Below, piece after piece: positions 52,780 to 61,306 of a DNA stretch of 64,000 bases. How positions within the stretch are numbered: the first letter of the stretch is position 1; each line of letters starts with the position of its first letter. Under the pieces are notes generated by a model that had not been told where the DNA came from, did no database searches, and was given only the letters and a program-made list of their open reading frames with translations. The translations under genes and the position numbers were made by a program. This DNA is from Saprospiraceae bacterium (GTDB taxonomy: Bacteria; Bacteroidota; Bacteroidia; Chitinophagales; Saprospiraceae), in the NCBI GenBank assembly GCA_016712145.1, contig JADJRO010000001.1:2480501-2544500 (forward strand), written 5' to 3'.

Positions 52780-53772
52780 TTAATCCAACCATTCTAAAAA
52801 CTTTTGTTTTTGTATTTCTTGTAAGATAGGTTGGTTTAAATTCAAGTCTTGCCGATCTAAAATCATTTTATACTTTTCCAAATACGCCAAACTCATTTTT
52901 CTGCTGTTAAAAGAATTTAAGGCATATTCGTGACAGGCTTCGGAAGAATAATCGGTTGAATTTAATATAGCATCTACCAATTTATTTTTTTGATTTGATA
53001 AATATCCAAAATCTTTTGGGATCAGTTCAGGCAAAGAACCATAAGGTGTGCCAAATACCGGACAACCATAGTAAAGACTTTCTATAATTGCTAAACCGAA
53101 GGGTTCGTGCCATCTCACCGGAAAGATCAAACCCTTTGATTCATTTAATAGATTTGTTTTGAGCGTTCCTCCGACCATTCCATAAAATAAAATTCGGGGG
53201 GAAAAGGTAAATCGCAAACCCATTTTAAAATTAAATCGGTATCCACCCAATACCTTTAATTTTTCTTTCGGAGTTGCAAGGATTATATCGATGGCTCCTT
53301 GTACATTTTTTATTCGCCAGGCAGCTTTTCCTAAGAAATGAAAATAGCTTCGCTCCTTTTTAAAATTCGGCAAAGGATAATCATTCCAGTCCAAACCATT
53401 GTAAACATAACAAGAGGATCCAAATCGGGCAGCATGATTTGATGATACAAAAACGGTATTGGAATGCAATGGTTTTTGATCATTTGTGTTGCCATGCATG
53501 GTTATTAGGAAGGGAGTTTTTATTTGATCAATTTCTTCAGAGCTAAAATGAAAATGAACCAGATCTGTATCTCGTGGAATTTGTTCTTGAATCGATCTCG
53601 ATTTTAGTAATGGAATTATTTTTGCAAAATTACAGTGAGAACCTTCTGGAGCCAGGTACGAAATCGTGTGCCCCATTTGGCTGAGCTCCTTACCGAGGTA
53701 CCAGATCACACGTTCCGTTCCTCCATATAAATTGACGGGTATTTTAGAGTTAATGGCTATTACTATTTTCAA
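52780..53772 (-). CDS. GT4-like glycosyltransferase
   Basis: The 330 residues start KIVIAINSKIPVNLYGGTERVIWYLGKEL, with the GGTERVI acceptor-domain loop of GT4 enzymes. Later they show FLGKAAWRIKNVQGAI and FPVRWHEPFGLAIIESLYYGCPVFG, in which the E..FGL..IES segment is the nucleotide-sugar EX7E motif. It is slightly short for GT4. It converges with the small partner gene of the ECF sigma and is probably an isolated surface-glycan gene. Confidence 0.8.
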   Translation of the reverse strand: MKIVIAINSKIPVNLYGGTERVIWYLGKELSQMGHTISYLAPEGSHCNFAKIIPLLKSRSIQEQIPRDTDLVHFHFSSEEIDQIKTPFLITMHGNTNDQKPLHSNTVFVSSNHAARFGSSCYVYNGLDWNDYPLPNFKKERSYFHFLGKAAWRIKNVQGAIDIILATPKEKLKVLGGYRFNFKMGLRFTFSPRILFYGMVGGTLKTNLLNESKGLIFPVRWHEPFGLAIIESLYYGCPVFGTPYGSLPELIPKDFGYLSNQKNKLVDAILNSTDYSSEACHEYALNSFNSRKMSLAYLEKYKMILDRQDLNLNQPILQEIQKQKFLEWLD

Positions 53773-54025
53773 AATGTTTTTTTTATTCGCGATTTCTATT
53801 AATTAAGTTAAAGCTTTGGGCCTTGGAACTTCAAACATTGCTTAGTATTCGGTAAAATTTTCATTTCTTTTTTTCATTTTATTTAAAATAAATTTTAAAC
53901 GTACAAGATGAAGGGTTTCTCTAAATATTCTTGTAACGAGTGTTTCTATTTTACGCTTTGATTTTATGTTATTAATGGATCTGTCTTAATTGTGGAGTAA
54001 CAATGTAACTTCGGTTTAAATAATG

Positions 54026-54484
54026 TTAAAGTATTTTTTCAAAACAAATGCTGTTGTAAATATTTTCGTATTGGCCATAATTTGGAATTATCGTGTAATT
54101 ATTTTTTTTATATAAATTTATAGCTTCCGGTTGATTAATACCTGTTTCCAAAATGCACCGATCGTATTTAAGTTCTTTAGCCCAAAATTCCAATTCTGAT
54201 AGGATTGATGATGCGATACCTTTACCCCGTTCGGATTCAAGGACAAACATTCTTTTTATTTCTACAATATTTTCATGATACTTTTTAAGTGCACCGCAAG
54301 CAATCGCGTTGTCGTAAAAATAAGCTACAACAACATAATCAAGTACTTTTAATGCATTGTACTGGTGATAAAAGGCATGTAAATCACCATCTCGTATGGC
54401 TAATTCTTTATCTAATGCTAAGGCAAGTTTTTGAAAATCTGTGTTGTCAACGGTGGTCCTTAAAAGGGAGCATGTGATTTTCAA
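54026..54484 (-). CDS. GNAT-family N-acetyltransferase
   Basis: This 152-residue protein has IACGALKKYHENIVEIKRMFVLESERGKGIASSIL, with the RGKGIA acetyl-CoA-binding motif, then CILETGINQPEAINLYKKNNY. This is a compact single-domain GNAT of unknown substrate. It is divergent from prfA. Confidence 0.85.
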   Translation of the reverse strand: MKITCSLLRTTVDNTDFQKLALALDKELAIRDGDLHAFYHQYNALKVLDYVVVAYFYDNAIACGALKKYHENIVEIKRMFVLESERGKGIASSILSELEFWAKELKYDRCILETGINQPEAINLYKKNNYTIIPNYGQYENIYNSICFEKIL

Positions 54485-54627
54485 AATGTGTATGTTTTAA
54501 ATTAAGTGAATTACAAATTAAGTATTTTATTTTGGTTTTTCAAAATATGATTTTTTTATTCTGTATGGACGTTTATCTTTATAAAGTAGGCTTGCAGGTC
54601 TGCATTTCAGCTATTCACAATTCCTTC

Positions 54628-54635
54628 TATCTTTG
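54628..54635 (+). promoter_or_regulatory. -7 box for prfA
   Basis: TATCTTTG (54628-54635) matches TAnnTTTG exactly. Transcription would start at about 54642, leaving a short leader before ATG 54653. The -33 region has only a weak T-rich match. Confidence 0.6.
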
Positions 54636-54652
54636 CGCTTTAGAAAAAAACC

Positions 54653-55720
54653 ATGCTGTTAGATAAATTACATTCTATTTATGATCGCTACCAATATCTG
54701 GAGGAACGGATGTCTGATCCTTCTGTGGTGAGCAATATGGTTGAGTACAGTAAAATTAGTAAAGAGTACAAGGATTTAAAGGAAATTGTAGGTGTTTACC
54801 TTGTTTACAATAAGAAATCTGAAGAATTTAAGCAAGCTAAGGAAATGCTTTCAGATCCTGAGTTTCGGGAAATGGCACAATTGGAATTCGAACAGTTAAA
54901 GCCGGAGCTGGAGCGTATGGAAGAGGAATTAAAAATCCTGTTAATACCTAAAGACCCTGAAGATTCAAAAGATGTTATTTTAGAAATTCGATCCGGCACA
55001 GGCGGCGATGAGGCTTCTATTTTTGCTGGTGACCTTTACCGAATGTATACACGCTATTTTGAAACACACGGTCTTAAATTTGAAATTCTGGATGTTAATG
55101 AAGGCAATGTGGGAGGTTATAATAAAGTGGTGATGGAGATTACCGGTGAAAATGTGTACGGTAAATTAAAGTTTGAGTCTGGAGCACATCGGGTACAACG
55201 GGTACCTAAAACAGAAGCACAAGGTCGAGTCCATACCTCCGCTGCAACGGTGGTTGTTATGCCTAAGATGGAAATGGAAGAAGTTAATATCAATAAAGCT
55301 GATTTACGGGTTGACACATTTCGAAGCAGTGGTGCAGGAGGTCAGCATGTCAATAAGACAGAATCGGGTGTTCGTTTTACGCACATTCCATCCGGAATCG
55401 TTGCAGAATCAATGGATAGCAGAAGTCAACACAAAAACAGGGAAATTGCCTTTAATAGAATGCTTCAAAAAATGCAAGATGCTCATATAATGAGATATGA
55501 GAATGAAGTCGCTTCAAAACGGCGCTCGTTGGTGGGTTCTGGTGACCGATCCGACAAAATCCGCACATACAATTATCCTCAAAACCGCGTTACAGATCAT
55601 AGAATCAATCTGACGCTTTATAATCTCAATGATATCGTCAATGGCGATTTGGATGAAATTATTCAGGCCCTTCAAGTAGCAGATCAGGCAGAAAGATTGA
55701 AAGGGGAAATGGAGGATTAG
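54653..55720 (+). CDS. prfA: Peptide chain release factor 1
   Basis: This 355-residue protein has the RF1 layout: helical N-terminal domain, then LEIRSGTGGDEASIFAGDLYRMYTR, codon-recognition region and RVDTFRSSGAGGQHVNKTES with the GGQ motif. HKNREIAFNRMLQKM completes it. It recognises UAA/UAG and triggers peptide release; the GGQ Gln is the usual methylation target. A repetitive array begins immediately after its stop. Confidence 0.97.
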   Translation: MLLDKLHSIYDRYQYLEERMSDPSVVSNMVEYSKISKEYKDLKEIVGVYLVYNKKSEEFKQAKEMLSDPEFREMAQLEFEQLKPELERMEEELKILLIPKDPEDSKDVILEIRSGTGGDEASIFAGDLYRMYTRYFETHGLKFEILDVNEGNVGGYNKVVMEITGENVYGKLKFESGAHRVQRVPKTEAQGRVHTSAATVVVMPKMEMEEVNINKADLRVDTFRSSGAGGQHVNKTESGVRFTHIPSGIVAESMDSRSQHKNREIAFNRMLQKMQDAHIMRYENEVASKRRSLVGSGDRSDKIRTYNYPQNRVTDHRINLTLYNLNDIVNGDLDEIIQALQVADQAERLKGEMED

Positions 55721-56193
55721 CTCTACAGCTAATAAGCTAAAAAGCTGATAAGGCAAAATTGAGGAATGTAAAAATCGAAATTCTAATTAAGATAGCGTCA
55801 ATATATTTTTTACCTAAATAGCTAAAAAGCTAAAAAGCTAATAAGCTGATAAGGCAAAAGTGAGGAATGTAAAAATCGAAATGCTAATTAAAATAGCGTC
55901 AATATATTTTTTACCTAAATAGCTAATAAGCTGACAAGCTAATAAGCTAAAAAGCTGATAAGGCAAAAGTGAGGAATGTAAAAATCGAAATGCTAATTAA
56001 GATAGCGTCAATATATTTTTTACCTAAATAGCTAATAAGCTGACAAGCTAATAAGCTAAAAAGCTGATAAGGCAAAAGTGAGGAATGTAAAAATCGAAAT
56101 GCTAATTAAGATAGCGTCAATATATTTTTTACCTAAATAGCTTGTCAGCTTAATAGCTTTTAAGCTTTATTGTTATAAAGCTTCATCCTTCAA
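55721..56193. repeat. Four-copy tandem repeat with AGCTAATAAGCT spacers and terminal hairpin
   Basis: Between prfA and the Cys-repeat gene an 80-bp core is repeated four times with starts at 55744, 55845, 55954 and 56063 (spacing 101, 109, 109). It begins GCTGATAAGGCAAAA and ends TACCTAAATAGCT. Cores differ by a few substitutions. They are separated by variable AGCT-bounded spacers (AGCTAATAAGCT, AGCTGACAAGCT). Near the end the spacer is inverted (AGCTTGTCAGCTTAATAGCT), so the array can fold back. The 25-codon frame ADKAKVRNVK...PK is open in all cores but lacks a good start, so it is probably non-coding. Confidence 0.75.
56162..56183. other. Perfect hairpin at the array end
   Basis: AAGCTTTAT (56162-56170) pairs with ATAAAGCTT (56175-56183) around TGTT, a 9-bp stem. 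It lies 11 bases past the stop of the minus-strand Cys-repeat gene. It lacks a following T-run on either strand, so a terminator role is weak. Confidence 0.45.
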
Positions 56194-57681
56194 CTACATT
56201 TTTACAAATCTTAATAAGGTTTGCTTTCCTTCCAATTCGAATCGTAAATAATAAATCCCTGGTAATAGATTCGAATTATTTATTTCAATTCGGTTTTCTG
56301 TTGAAGCTATTGGAACAGATTGGATAATCAGCCCCATAGCATTGTATAAATAGGCTTTCGTGTGAATTGTTTCATTAAATCTCACGATAAATTGATTGGA
56401 AGTCTGTGAATATTGATACTCATTTGGCTGTTCAATACGGTAGTTTAAATTCCAATTAGTGATTTGTGATGGCAATTCTTGAAATTCCGTATCCTGATTT
56501 TGAAGCTCTTCCCTTTTGTGTTCCTCGCAACACACCCTGCCAATGCTCTTTGAGGCTTTACAGGCCTCATTTTCACAATCAGATACTACAAATTCATAGG
56601 CGGTTTTGCAATCTCCTTTCACCGGACCAATGCGAATGGGTAATTGGGTATAATTATATGTTCCATAATTTACACCATTGCCACGTACTTTAAAGCAAGT
56701 GGAAGTACCACTATATCTAAAATTGATTGTAACGTAAAAGTTTAAATGTTCGTCGCAAGCTGATTTATTAATTCTTAAATCGCGAATACTGCACTGTTTT
56801 CGTTCGCAACAAACAATGCCTAAATTACCAGTTATTTGACAATGCTCATCATGACAATCAATGATTTTAAATTCATAATTTGTTTTACAATCACCATCAA
56901 GAGGTCCTATTTTAATCGGTAATTGATTGTAATTAAAGGTGCCATAATCTTTACCGTTCCCTTTAACTTTAAAGCATTCACTGGTATTTGAACTTTTAAA
57001 ATTAATAAACACGTAGAATTTTCCATGATCATCACATTTCGTTTTTTCTAGTTTGAGTTCTGATAGTTTACAAACTTTTTCACAACAGACGATACCTAAT
57101 TCTTTAGTAATGTTGCAAGCTTCAAATTCGCAATCTTGTGCAGTGAATTCATATTCTGTTTCACAATTAGCTTTTAATCCGCAAATTTTTACAGGCAATT
57201 GAGAATAACTAAAGCGACCGTATTCATGACCGTTTCCACTGAGTTTAAAACAAGAGGAATTCCCTACGTGATTAAAATTAATAAAAACACAAAAATTCTG
57301 ATCATCGTCACATTCCGTTTTTTCAATGCGCATTTCTGATAATTCACAATCTACCTCACAACATTCTTTTCCAAGAAAATATTCTAACCTGCAAGATTCG
57401 GTGTGACAATCGCGAATTACAAATTCATATTCGGTATGGCAATCTCCGTTGAGAGTTAATTTGACCGGTAGCTGATTGTATTTAAAATTACCATAATTTT
57501 TTCCATTGCCTTTAATAGTAAAGCATTCGCCAACGTCTTTGTATTTAAAATTGATGATGACCATAAACTTTTTTTCATGGTTACAATCCGTTTTTTCAAC
57601 TTGTAGATCCCAAAGTTCACAGGCTCCAAAAAGACTTCCGACAGATATAAGGGATAAAAAGAAAAAGGCAATAGTTTTCAT
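56194..57681 (-). CDS. Secreted protein with four eight-cysteine repeats and T9SS sorting domain
   Basis: The 495 residues begin with a signal peptide (residues 1-20, SLFGA). Four repeats of about 91-93 residues follow, at 21-111, 112-203, 204-296 and 297-387. Each starts CxLxxLxxxKxxC and contains INF, CFKxxGNGxxYGxFxYxQLPxK, GDCxTxYEF, DCxxxxC and a closing CC, i.e. eight conserved Cys. A linker and a T9SS type A tail (about 421-495, NSNLLPGIYYLRF) end the protein. I do not recognise the repeat as a named domain. Disulfide-stabilised beta-rich units seem likely. The role could be binding or surface attachment. Start ATG 57681. Confidence 0.8.
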   Translation of the reverse strand: MKTIAFFFLSLISVGSLFGACELWDLQVEKTDCNHEKKFMVIINFKYKDVGECFTIKGNGKNYGNFKYNQLPVKLTLNGDCHTEYEFVIRDCHTESCRLEYFLGKECCEVDCELSEMRIEKTECDDDQNFCVFINFNHVGNSSCFKLSGNGHEYGRFSYSQLPVKICGLKANCETEYEFTAQDCEFEACNITKELGIVCCEKVCKLSELKLEKTKCDDHGKFYVFINFKSSNTSECFKVKGNGKDYGTFNYNQLPIKIGPLDGDCKTNYEFKIIDCHDEHCQITGNLGIVCCERKQCSIRDLRINKSACDEHLNFYVTINFRYSGTSTCFKVRGNGVNYGTYNYTQLPIRIGPVKGDCKTAYEFVVSDCENEACKASKSIGRVCCEEHKREELQNQDTEFQELPSQITNWNLNYRIEQPNEYQYSQTSNQFIVRFNETIHTKAYLYNAMGLIIQSVPIASTENRIEINNSNLLPGIYYLRFELEGKQTLLRFVKM

Positions 57682-57824
57682 AAGTAAATCGTTAATTGAT
57701 GTGATATTAGGACCCTATACGTTGATTTTCTGCTGCTTGTTACCTTCAACTATAGATTAATTGTAGTGAATCTTGTTTGATCATGCCATTCCGGCCTGTT
57801 TGATGCGATGATTTGGGCTGCATA

Positions 57825-57856
57825 TTTTGAAATCTGGCTTAGCAAATTTACCTTTA
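57825..57856 (+). promoter_or_regulatory. Candidate promoter of the large lipoprotein
   Basis: TTTTG at 57825-57829 is followed 19 bases later by TACCTTTA (57849-57856), one mismatch from TAnnTTTG. ATG at 57873 is 16 bases beyond. Confidence 0.45.
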
Positions 57857-57872
57857 TACAAATGATGTTTCT

Positions 57873-59948
57873 ATGAACTTTGGAAAACTGAATGCCCTTA
57901 TTTTACTATTAGCTTGTTTTTGGATTCTTGGGTCGTGTAAGCTTCAGGAGCCTTCCTGGGATACCCAATTGCTGACCCCTTTGGTTAAATCCAGTTTGAC
58001 CATCCATAATCTATTGGATTCAGATTTATATAAAACGGACAGCAGTCATTTGGTAAATTTGGTTTTTTCAAAGAGTTTGTATGATTTATCCATTGACTCT
58101 TTAATTAATTTTACGGATACCAGTGCCCGGAAAACCTTTAAAATAGATTCTCTTTCATTGTATAGTACTACCGTTGAATATCCTATCACTTTGGGAGCTA
58201 TTGCCAGAAATGCCGGTTCTACAGGACAGTTGATTTTATTTTTACAAGGCAGTACCCAGGTGATTCCAGCAATACCGGCGATTAGTTCAGGTGCCATTAA
58301 TATCAATGCAGACACATTATTTACCACCATGTCATTAAGGGATGGAAAGCTTGATGTACGATTGTTTAATGGACTGCCCATTGATATCACAGATGTTAAA
58401 TTTGAATTGAAGAATGAGCAAAAAGGAGATGTCGTTGTAACCGGTATATTTCCATTAATAGCTGTAAATTCAGAAGTAAGCCAGACTTTTGATTTGGCAG
58501 GCAAGACGGTTGAAGGTAAATTAATTGCACAATTAATCAGCTTGTCTTCTCCAGGCAGTAAAGGTGTGCCGGTATTAATTGATACCGCCAATTCAATAAA
58601 AGCTACTTTAAAAGTTTATGATTTGCACCCTATAACAGCTACTGCTATTTGGCCGAAACAAAATTTGATTAACTCGGCTTATTATTTTCAGTTAAGAAAT
58701 CTTCCCGTTGAGTTAAAGGAAACTCGTATTAAATCTGGAAAGGCACGAATTATTCTTTATAGCACCTTACAGGATTCTGTTCGGTTTTCGTATAGTTTGC
58801 CAGGAGCCATTAAAAATGGAGTTCCCTTAAAAGCGTTTAAAGTACTTGATCCGGCGCCTCCGGGAGGAAGTTCACGGTTTGAACGAGATGAGGATTTAAG
58901 TGGTTATACCTGGGACCTTTCAGGTCAAAATCAAGATTCATTTAATCTAGCATTTAATGAAGTTATCGGTTCAGTTGATAGCACCGGCGTGATGAAGACA
59001 TTTTCTGTAGAAGACAGTATTTATATTGAATTGGGTTTTATAGATCTACGACCTGAATATGCACGTGGCTATCTTAGAGATACCACCTTATTTGCTGGGC
59101 CAAGTTTGATTGATTTAGATTTTTTTAATCGTTTAAAATCCGGTAAATTGCTATTAGATCAGGCAAAATTGTCAATTGATTTTGAAAACAAAGTTGGAGT
59201 TGATTTGGAATTTAAATTAAATGAGTTTAATTCGATAAACAATAAAACAAATCAAGTCATTGCATTAAGTTCAACGGAGATTAACAAGCCAATTTTTATT
59301 CCCAGAGCAACAGATCAAAATGGCCAACTACCAATTAGTGCAACCTATACCAATATAAGACTGGATGAAAACAATTCCAATCTGACGAATTTTATAAATA
59401 ATCTTCCGGATCAAATTTCATATGCATTGCAATTAAAAGCAAATCCTTTAGGGAATGTCAGCAATCATAGAGATTTTATTTATGAGAATGAATTTATGAA
59501 TTTAAATATGAATCTTGAATTGCCATTGATATTACAATCACAGGGATTGACAATTTGTGATACTTTAGAAATGGATTTGACGAAAGGGGACTTAAGTGGA
59601 ATTCAAAGTGGCAATCTGCATACGTTTTTTAACAACGGATTTCCATTTGAATTAAAGGCGCAGTTATTTGTTTTGGATCAAAACAATGTTATCATTGATA
59701 CACTGTTGGACGGAAGCCATAAGATTTTAGCAGCAAGCAATATTTTACCCGGTTCAAATTACAATCCTCAGCTGAGTCGAATCGATATTCCAGTTGATAA
59801 GCAATCAATAGATCGACTGTTAAATTCTGGAAAATTACTTCTAATTGCTGTATTAGATACACAGCCAACGGGTCAGAGTGCCCGCATTTATGATACTGGA
59901 AAATTGGACTTCCAAATGACTGCAGATTTTATTTATAGAGTAGATTAA
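57873..59948 (+). CDS. Large putative lipoprotein, hypothetical
   Basis: This 691-residue protein has a lipobox (WILGSCK), then EPSWDTQLLTPLVKSSLTIHNLLD and a long series of beta-rich segments (TVEYPITLGAIARN, VDLEFKLNEFNSI). No enzyme motif is visible. Proteins of this start (W-D-T-x-x-x-x-P-L) occur in Bacteroidota next to barrel proteins. It is followed by a barrel-like gene after 32 bases, so the pair probably acts at the outer membrane. The family is known only as hypothetical to me. Confidence 0.65.
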   Translation: MNFGKLNALILLLACFWILGSCKLQEPSWDTQLLTPLVKSSLTIHNLLDSDLYKTDSSHLVNLVFSKSLYDLSIDSLINFTDTSARKTFKIDSLSLYSTTVEYPITLGAIARNAGSTGQLILFLQGSTQVIPAIPAISSGAININADTLFTTMSLRDGKLDVRLFNGLPIDITDVKFELKNEQKGDVVVTGIFPLIAVNSEVSQTFDLAGKTVEGKLIAQLISLSSPGSKGVPVLIDTANSIKATLKVYDLHPITATAIWPKQNLINSAYYFQLRNLPVELKETRIKSGKARIILYSTLQDSVRFSYSLPGAIKNGVPLKAFKVLDPAPPGGSSRFERDEDLSGYTWDLSGQNQDSFNLAFNEVIGSVDSTGVMKTFSVEDSIYIELGFIDLRPEYARGYLRDTTLFAGPSLIDLDFFNRLKSGKLLLDQAKLSIDFENKVGVDLEFKLNEFNSINNKTNQVIALSSTEINKPIFIPRATDQNGQLPISATYTNIRLDENNSNLTNFINNLPDQISYALQLKANPLGNVSNHRDFIYENEFMNLNMNLELPLILQSQGLTICDTLEMDLTKGDLSGIQSGNLHTFFNNGFPFELKAQLFVLDQNNVIIDTLLDGSHKILAASNILPGSNYNPQLSRIDIPVDKQSIDRLLNSGKLLLIAVLDTQPTGQSARIYDTGKLDFQMTADFIYRVD

Positions 59949-59980
59949 TATCTTTTTCAGTTTTTAAACAACAATACTAA

Positions 59981-61219
59981 ATGAAATTAATTAATATAGT
60001 CTGGACGCTACTAATTTGTATTAACGCAATTTCAGCGCAATGGAATTCTCGTGATTATTTTATACAGAATTACAAAGAAAAAGATAAAATAGTTAGTGTA
60101 AACGTAGACAATCATTTTGCATCAAATACAATTGTTTCTTCATTCGCTTGGAATTATTTGAGAGGAAATTTTATTAGTGAGGCAGAAAAGAATCAGTGCA
60201 TTGCTAATTTTAACAGTGAGCAAATTCGAGTTGGTGAACGATTTAATTCAGGATTCTCCATTTATAAAAAATTAGGAAGCGGACCCTATTTTTTTGGTTT
60301 AGAATTTTCAGAAAACATTTTTTATGAGACACGGGTTCATAATGATTTATTTAGTCTGTTGTTTAAAGGGAATAAAAGTTTTGAAGGTAAAACAGCCAAT
60401 TTAAGTCCTTTAGATATTAAGTTGTTTCACTACTCAGCTTTTAAGGTTGGGATAAGCAAACAAACAGATCGATTTTCTTTTTATTGTAAGCTTGCATATT
60501 TAGGAAGTAAAAACTATTTGGACTTAAAAAGTACGAACGGGTTGCTTTACACTGCACAAGATGGAAGAGCTGTTGATATCACTTTAAATTTAGTTTCTTT
60601 GGATGCTTCTGCAGCATCAGGTGGTTTTTTAAATTTTGCAGGTTCTGGTATTCAGACTGAATTGGGATTTGATTATAAATTTTCGAATCGTTTTGGATTC
60701 TATTTTAGTTTGGATAATCTTGGATATTTGAAATGGAATGGACAACTAAAAGAACGAACCGTAGATACATCCTATGTTTTTGAAGGTGTGGTTATATCGG
60801 GTATATTGGATTCGTTTTCTTTGGACATAAAAGATGCAGAAGATTTAAGAAGCAGGTTTATTAATGAGAAAACAGGTTTGTCGAAGCGTGTAAATTTACC
60901 AGTACTTTTCAATTTTGGAATTTATCATGAGTTGGTTCCTGGATTTTTAGATTTAGGCTTTAAGTATCAATACATTCAATCTGATTATGCTGACGCTTTG
61001 TGGTCAGGTTTGGTAGATATAAAATTAACTCCAAAGTTGATTCTAGGAGCAGAACTTTCATATGGTGGTTATGGAAAATTTAACGGTGGGGTAAAGGCGG
61101 GATTGAATTTATTTAATCACCTTTTTGCTGAAGCATATTTTAGTTCGCTGAATAGCCTGGTAACAAGTAAAGAGCCTTATACCTTCATTGGTGGAGCAGC
61201 AGTACGTCTAGCTTTTTAA
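59981..61219 (+). CDS. DUF5723-like outer-membrane beta-barrel protein
   Basis: The 412 residues have a signal peptide (NIVWTLLICINAISAQ). A barrel-like pattern of strands follows (SGFSIYKKLGSGPYFFGLEFSENIFYETRVHNDLF, FGFYFSLDNLGYLKWNG, LGAELSYGGYGKFNGGVKAGLNLF), ending in an aromatic-rich strand (FIGGAAVRLAF). It resembles the DUF5723 family of porin-like proteins. It lies just after the lipoprotein gene and may be its partner. Confidence 0.7.
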   Translation: MKLINIVWTLLICINAISAQWNSRDYFIQNYKEKDKIVSVNVDNHFASNTIVSSFAWNYLRGNFISEAEKNQCIANFNSEQIRVGERFNSGFSIYKKLGSGPYFFGLEFSENIFYETRVHNDLFSLLFKGNKSFEGKTANLSPLDIKLFHYSAFKVGISKQTDRFSFYCKLAYLGSKNYLDLKSTNGLLYTAQDGRAVDITLNLVSLDASAASGGFLNFAGSGIQTELGFDYKFSNRFGFYFSLDNLGYLKWNGQLKERTVDTSYVFEGVVISGILDSFSLDIKDAEDLRSRFINEKTGLSKRVNLPVLFNFGIYHELVPGFLDLGFKYQYIQSDYADALWSGLVDIKLTPKLILGAELSYGGYGKFNGGVKAGLNLFNHLFAEAYFSSLNSLVTSKEPYTFIGGAAVRLAF

Positions 61220-61306
61220 TTAGTATATTTTTTACTGCATTGATATTTCAATAGGAATGTGAGTGCAGCTTTATTAATTATTATTAGTTCAAATAATAAT
61301 AGCATT

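Noticed and set aside
55721..56193. CRISPR array
   Set aside because: The repeated unit is about 80 bp, longer than any CRISPR repeat, the spacers are near-identical AGCT words, and no cas gene is present.
58046..58591. 181-residue minus-strand ORF inside the large lipoprotein
   Set aside because: The plus-strand gene has a signal peptide, lipobox and promoter; this reading has no recognisable feature.
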